Below, one piece after another: positions 5,820 to 8,310 of a DNA stretch of 8,310 nt. The notes beneath the pieces were generated by a model. That model saw nothing but the letters and a program-made list of their open reading frames with translations. It was not told where the DNA came from and searched no databases. Within the stretch, counting starts at the first letter, position 1, and each line of letters starts with the position of its first letter. This DNA is from Paralactobacillus_A sp963926925. GTDB lineage: Bacteria > Bacillota > Bacilli > Lactobacillales > Lactobacillaceae. A program made the translations under genes and the position numbers. The stretch is from the NCBI GenBank assembly GCA_963926925.1, contig CAWUZD010000051.1:1-8310 (forward strand), given 5' to 3'.

Positions 5820-8255
5820 GTTGATACAAAAGGTAATATTCAAGAATTATCACTTGAAGAAGTAATGGGCGATCGTTTCGGCCGTTATTCTAAATACATT
5901 ATCCAAGAACGAGCATTACCTGATGTCCGCGATGGTTTGAAACCAGTACAACGGCGCATTTTATACGCCATGATGCTTGATGGTAATACTTATAACAAAC
6001 CATTTCGGAAGTCAGCTAAGTCTGTTGGTAATGTGATGGGTAATTTTCACCCTCATGGTGATAGTTCAATTTATGATGCGATGGTGCGGTTAAGCCAAAG
6101 TTGGAAATTACGTGCTCCATTAATTGAAATGCACGGGAACAATGGTTCAATGGACGGTGATCCACCAGCCGCAATGCGTTATACCGAAGCACGGTTAAGC
6201 CAAATTGCCGGTGAATTATTAGCTGATATTGACAAAAAGACCGTCAAAATGGTCCTTAACTTCGATGATACTGAAGAAGAACCAACGGTATTGCCATCAG
6301 CCTTTCCTAACTTACTAGTTAATGGGGCAACCGGAATTTCTGCTGGTTATGCAACTGAAATTCCACCCCATAACTTAGGTGAAGTCATTGATGGGACAAT
6401 TTACTTAATTGATCATCCTGACGCAACGTTAGCTGATTTAACGAAGTTTATTAAGGGTCCTGATTTTCCAACTGGCGGCATTTTACAAGGGATTGACGGT
6501 ATTAAAGAAGCTTATCAAACTGGGCGTGGCAAGGTCGTATTGCGTGCGAAAACACAAATTAAGGATATGCGCGGTCATCGTCAACAAATCATGATTACCG
6601 AATTACCATACGAAGTTAATAAGGCCTTACTAGTTAAGAAAATTGATGAATTGCGCTTAACTAAGAAAGTTGATGGTATTGCGGAAGTTCGTGATGAAAG
6701 TGACCGTTTTGGTTTAGCGATTGCGATTGATTTGAAACGTGATGCGAATGCTGAAGGTATTTTGAATTACTTATTTAAGAATACCGAATTACAAGTTAGT
6801 TATAGCTTCAACATGGTAGCCATTGCGGATATGCAACCTAAGCAAATGGGCTTATTACCAATTTTGCAAGCCTACTTAGCACACCGTCGTGATGTAATTA
6901 CGAAACGGACGCAGTTTGATTTGCATAAGGCCCAAAGCCGTCAACACATTGTTGATGGCTTAATTAAGGCATTGTCAATTCTTGACCAAGTTATTAAAAC
7001 AATTCGTGGTAGTAAGAACAAGACAGATGCGAAGAAAAACTTGGTAAAAGCCTATGATTTTACTGAAAAACAAGCCGAATCAATTGTTAACTTGCAATTA
7101 TATCGGTTAACGAATGCTGATATTGATGCGTTACGGAAAGAATCAGCTGACTTGGATAAGGAAATTGCTCATTATCACCAAATTCTTGATGATGATCATG
7201 AATTAGCTAAGGTAATTAAGACTGAATTACGGGCGATTAAGAAGAAGTATGCAACACCACGGTTAACAACGATTGAAGATAAAGTAGCTAACTTACACAT
7301 TGATACAAGTGTTATGGTAACGAATGAAACTGTCATGGTCCAAGTAACGCATGATGGTTACTTGAAACGGAGTAGCTTACGTTCTTACCAAGCTTCTGCT
7401 GAAAAAGATAACCTTCGTGAAAATGACCATGTTATTTTCCAAGACCAATTACAAACCCTTGATCACTTGTACTTAGTTACTAATAAGGGTCACTTAATTT
7501 ACCGACCGGTTCATGAAATTAGTGATGTTAAGTGGAAAGACATGGGTGAACACTTGTCACAAAGCATTGGTTTAGCTAATGACGAAGTCGTGATTGGTGC
7601 TTTTCCATTCAGTAACTTGGCAACTGCTGGTAACTTTGTTTTAGCAACTAACTTAGGTTACATTAAGCAAACCCAATTAGCTGATGTGCAACCATGGCGG
7701 ACTTACCATGCTAAACCATTGCAAATCATGAAAATGATTAAAGATGATGAAGTCGTTACTAACGTTAACTTTGTACCGGCTGACCAACTTGCGCAACAAA
7801 ACGTCTTTGTAATTACGAACCGGGGTTACAGTTTACGCTTTGCTTTGAACGATGTGCCAGTGATTGGTCCTAAGTCACATGGTGTTAAGTTGATTAACTT
7901 AAAAGATGATGATCGCGTAGCTAGTCAATTACTAAGCATGAGTGATGATGACATTGTCGGCATTGTTACCCAACGTGGTGGCTTTAAGAAGATGGCTGTT
8001 AGTGAAGTACCCGTTACAAACCGTGCTTTACGCGGTGTAGTGTGCTTACGAGAATTGAAACGGCATCCACACCGGGTGGTTACAGCGGTCTTATTACATG
8101 ATGACGACTTAGTAATGATTCAAACCCAACAAGACCGGTTATTGGCAATTAATCCGCATGATTATAACGTTAGTGAACGTTATTCTAATGGTACATTAGT
8201 GCTTGATCCAGTTGAAGATGGGCAACCACAACAAGTATGGTTAACTAAAGCATAA
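5817..8255 (+). CDS. parC: DNA topoisomerase IV subunit A (ParC), 812 aa
   Basis: DNA breakage-reunion subunit of topoisomerase IV, working as ParC2ParE2. The N-terminal winged-helix region includes VMGDRFGRYSKYII (16-29) and ALPDVRDGLKPVQRRILYAM (33-52). The catalytic Tyr122 follows Arg121 in AAMRYTEARL. The quinolone-resistance-determining segment HPHGDSSIYD (78-87) carries Ser83 and Asp87, the sensitive residues (equivalent to S79 and D83 of pneumococcal ParC). A tower and coiled-coil region follows to about 490. The C-terminal domain, about 500-812, shows six recurring units marked by Thr at 511, 555, 611, 667, 718 and 770, mostly in VT-x-x-G settings, which fits a beta-pinwheel. No canonical GyrA box (QRRGGRG) is present, only a partial QRGGFKK at 719-725, supporting ParC over GyrA. 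The start is TTG and the gene ends in tandem TAA codons, followed at once by a terminator. Confidence 0.97.
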   Translation: MVDTKGNIQELSLEEVMGDRFGRYSKYIIQERALPDVRDGLKPVQRRILYAMMLDGNTYNKPFRKSAKSVGNVMGNFHPHGDSSIYDAMVRLSQSWKLRAPLIEMHGNNGSMDGDPPAAMRYTEARLSQIAGELLADIDKKTVKMVLNFDDTEEEPTVLPSAFPNLLVNGATGISAGYATEIPPHNLGEVIDGTIYLIDHPDATLADLTKFIKGPDFPTGGILQGIDGIKEAYQTGRGKVVLRAKTQIKDMRGHRQQIMITELPYEVNKALLVKKIDELRLTKKVDGIAEVRDESDRFGLAIAIDLKRDANAEGILNYLFKNTELQVSYSFNMVAIADMQPKQMGLLPILQAYLAHRRDVITKRTQFDLHKAQSRQHIVDGLIKALSILDQVIKTIRGSKNKTDAKKNLVKAYDFTEKQAESIVNLQLYRLTNADIDALRKESADLDKEIAHYHQILDDDHELAKVIKTELRAIKKKYATPRLTTIEDKVANLHIDTSVMVTNETVMVQVTHDGYLKRSSLRSYQASAEKDNLRENDHVIFQDQLQTLDHLYLVTNKGHLIYRPVHEISDVKWKDMGEHLSQSIGLANDEVVIGAFPFSNLATAGNFVLATNLGYIKQTQLADVQPWRTYHAKPLQIMKMIKDDEVVTNVNFVPADQLAQQNVFVITNRGYSLRFALNDVPVIGPKSHGVKLINLKDDDRVASQLLSMSDDDIVGIVTQRGGFKKMAVSEVPVTNRALRGVVCLRELKRHPHRVVTAVLLHDDDLVMIQTQQDRLLAINPHDYNVSERYSNGTLVLDPVEDGQPQQVWLTKA

Positions 8256-8256
8256 T

Positions 8257-8288
8257 AAAACGCCTGCGTTATTAACGCAGGCGTTTTT
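8257..8288 (+). terminator. Intrinsic terminator of the parE-parC operon
   Basis: A perfect 14-base-pair inverted repeat: AAAACGCCTGCGTT (8257-8270), a three-base ATT loop, and the complement at 8274-8287. The stem is GC-rich in its middle and a run of five T (8284-8288) follows. It begins within the second of the two tandem TAA codons of parC. The AAAA on the left arm would allow weak leftward termination as well. The remaining 22 bases of the window are AT-rich with nothing recognisable. Confidence 0.95.
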
Positions 8289-8310
8289 AATTATACGATT
8301 AATGTTTTTG

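Noticed and set aside
5455..5853. Minus-strand open frame of 132 codons across the parE end and parC start
   Set aside because: It is antisense to conserved parE/parC coding sequence, and its product shows no recognisable domain.
3800..8255. GyrB/GyrA instead of ParE/ParC
   Set aside because: The TOPRIM wording (DADTDGAHIQ, GRDRKFQAILPLRGK) and the lack of a canonical GyrA box fit topoisomerase IV, as does the position next to plsY.
8289..8310. Promoter of a gene to the right of the window
   Set aside because: The last 22 bases are AT-rich but too short to show paired promoter elements.

Overview
The window looks like ordinary chromosomal core genome from a low-GC Gram-positive bacterium of the Lactobacillales, most likely a member of Lactobacillaceae. 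Four things suggest this: AT-rich coding sequence, Shine-Dalgarno sites of the AAGGAG/GGTGA type, gene content and order (xerC-hslV-hslU, then plsY divergent from parE-parC), and protein motifs of the Gram-positive topoisomerase IV type. I cannot name the genus from the sequence alone.

Layout. Positions 10-50 hold the intrinsic terminator of a gene lying to the left of the window. A rightward operon follows: xerC (chromosome-dimer tyrosine recombinase), hslV (proteasome-like peptidase) and hslU (its AAA+ unfoldase), with gaps of 21 and 17 bases. A hairpin at 2986-3033, with a T-run on each strand, ends hslU and also the convergent plsY (acyl-phosphate:glycerol-3-phosphate acyltransferase, membrane) on the minus strand. 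The 132-base region 3668-3799 separates divergent plsY and parE and carries back-to-back promoter candidates. parE and parC, the two subunits of topoisomerase IV, are separated by 7 bases and end in a strong terminator at 8257-8288. The last 22 bases hold nothing I can call.

How the genes work together. XerC and topoisomerase IV both act late in chromosome segregation: XerC with a partner recombinase resolves dimers at dif, and ParC/ParE decatenates the daughter chromosomes. HslU and HslV form one ATP-dependent protease. PlsY makes lysophosphatidic acid, the first committed intermediate of membrane phospholipids. The first operon resembles the Bacillus codV-clpQ-clpY-codY operon, but here it stops after hslU with no codY.

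All six coding sequences appear intact, with family-typical length and their key catalytic residues present. I see no insertion sequence, phage, CRISPR array, tRNA or rRNA, and I found no evidence of an undescribed system. The points most worth checking are non-consensus residues in the PlsY active-site motifs, the overlapping divergent plsY/parE promoters, a tiny in-frame upstream ORF before parE, and the TTG start of parC.
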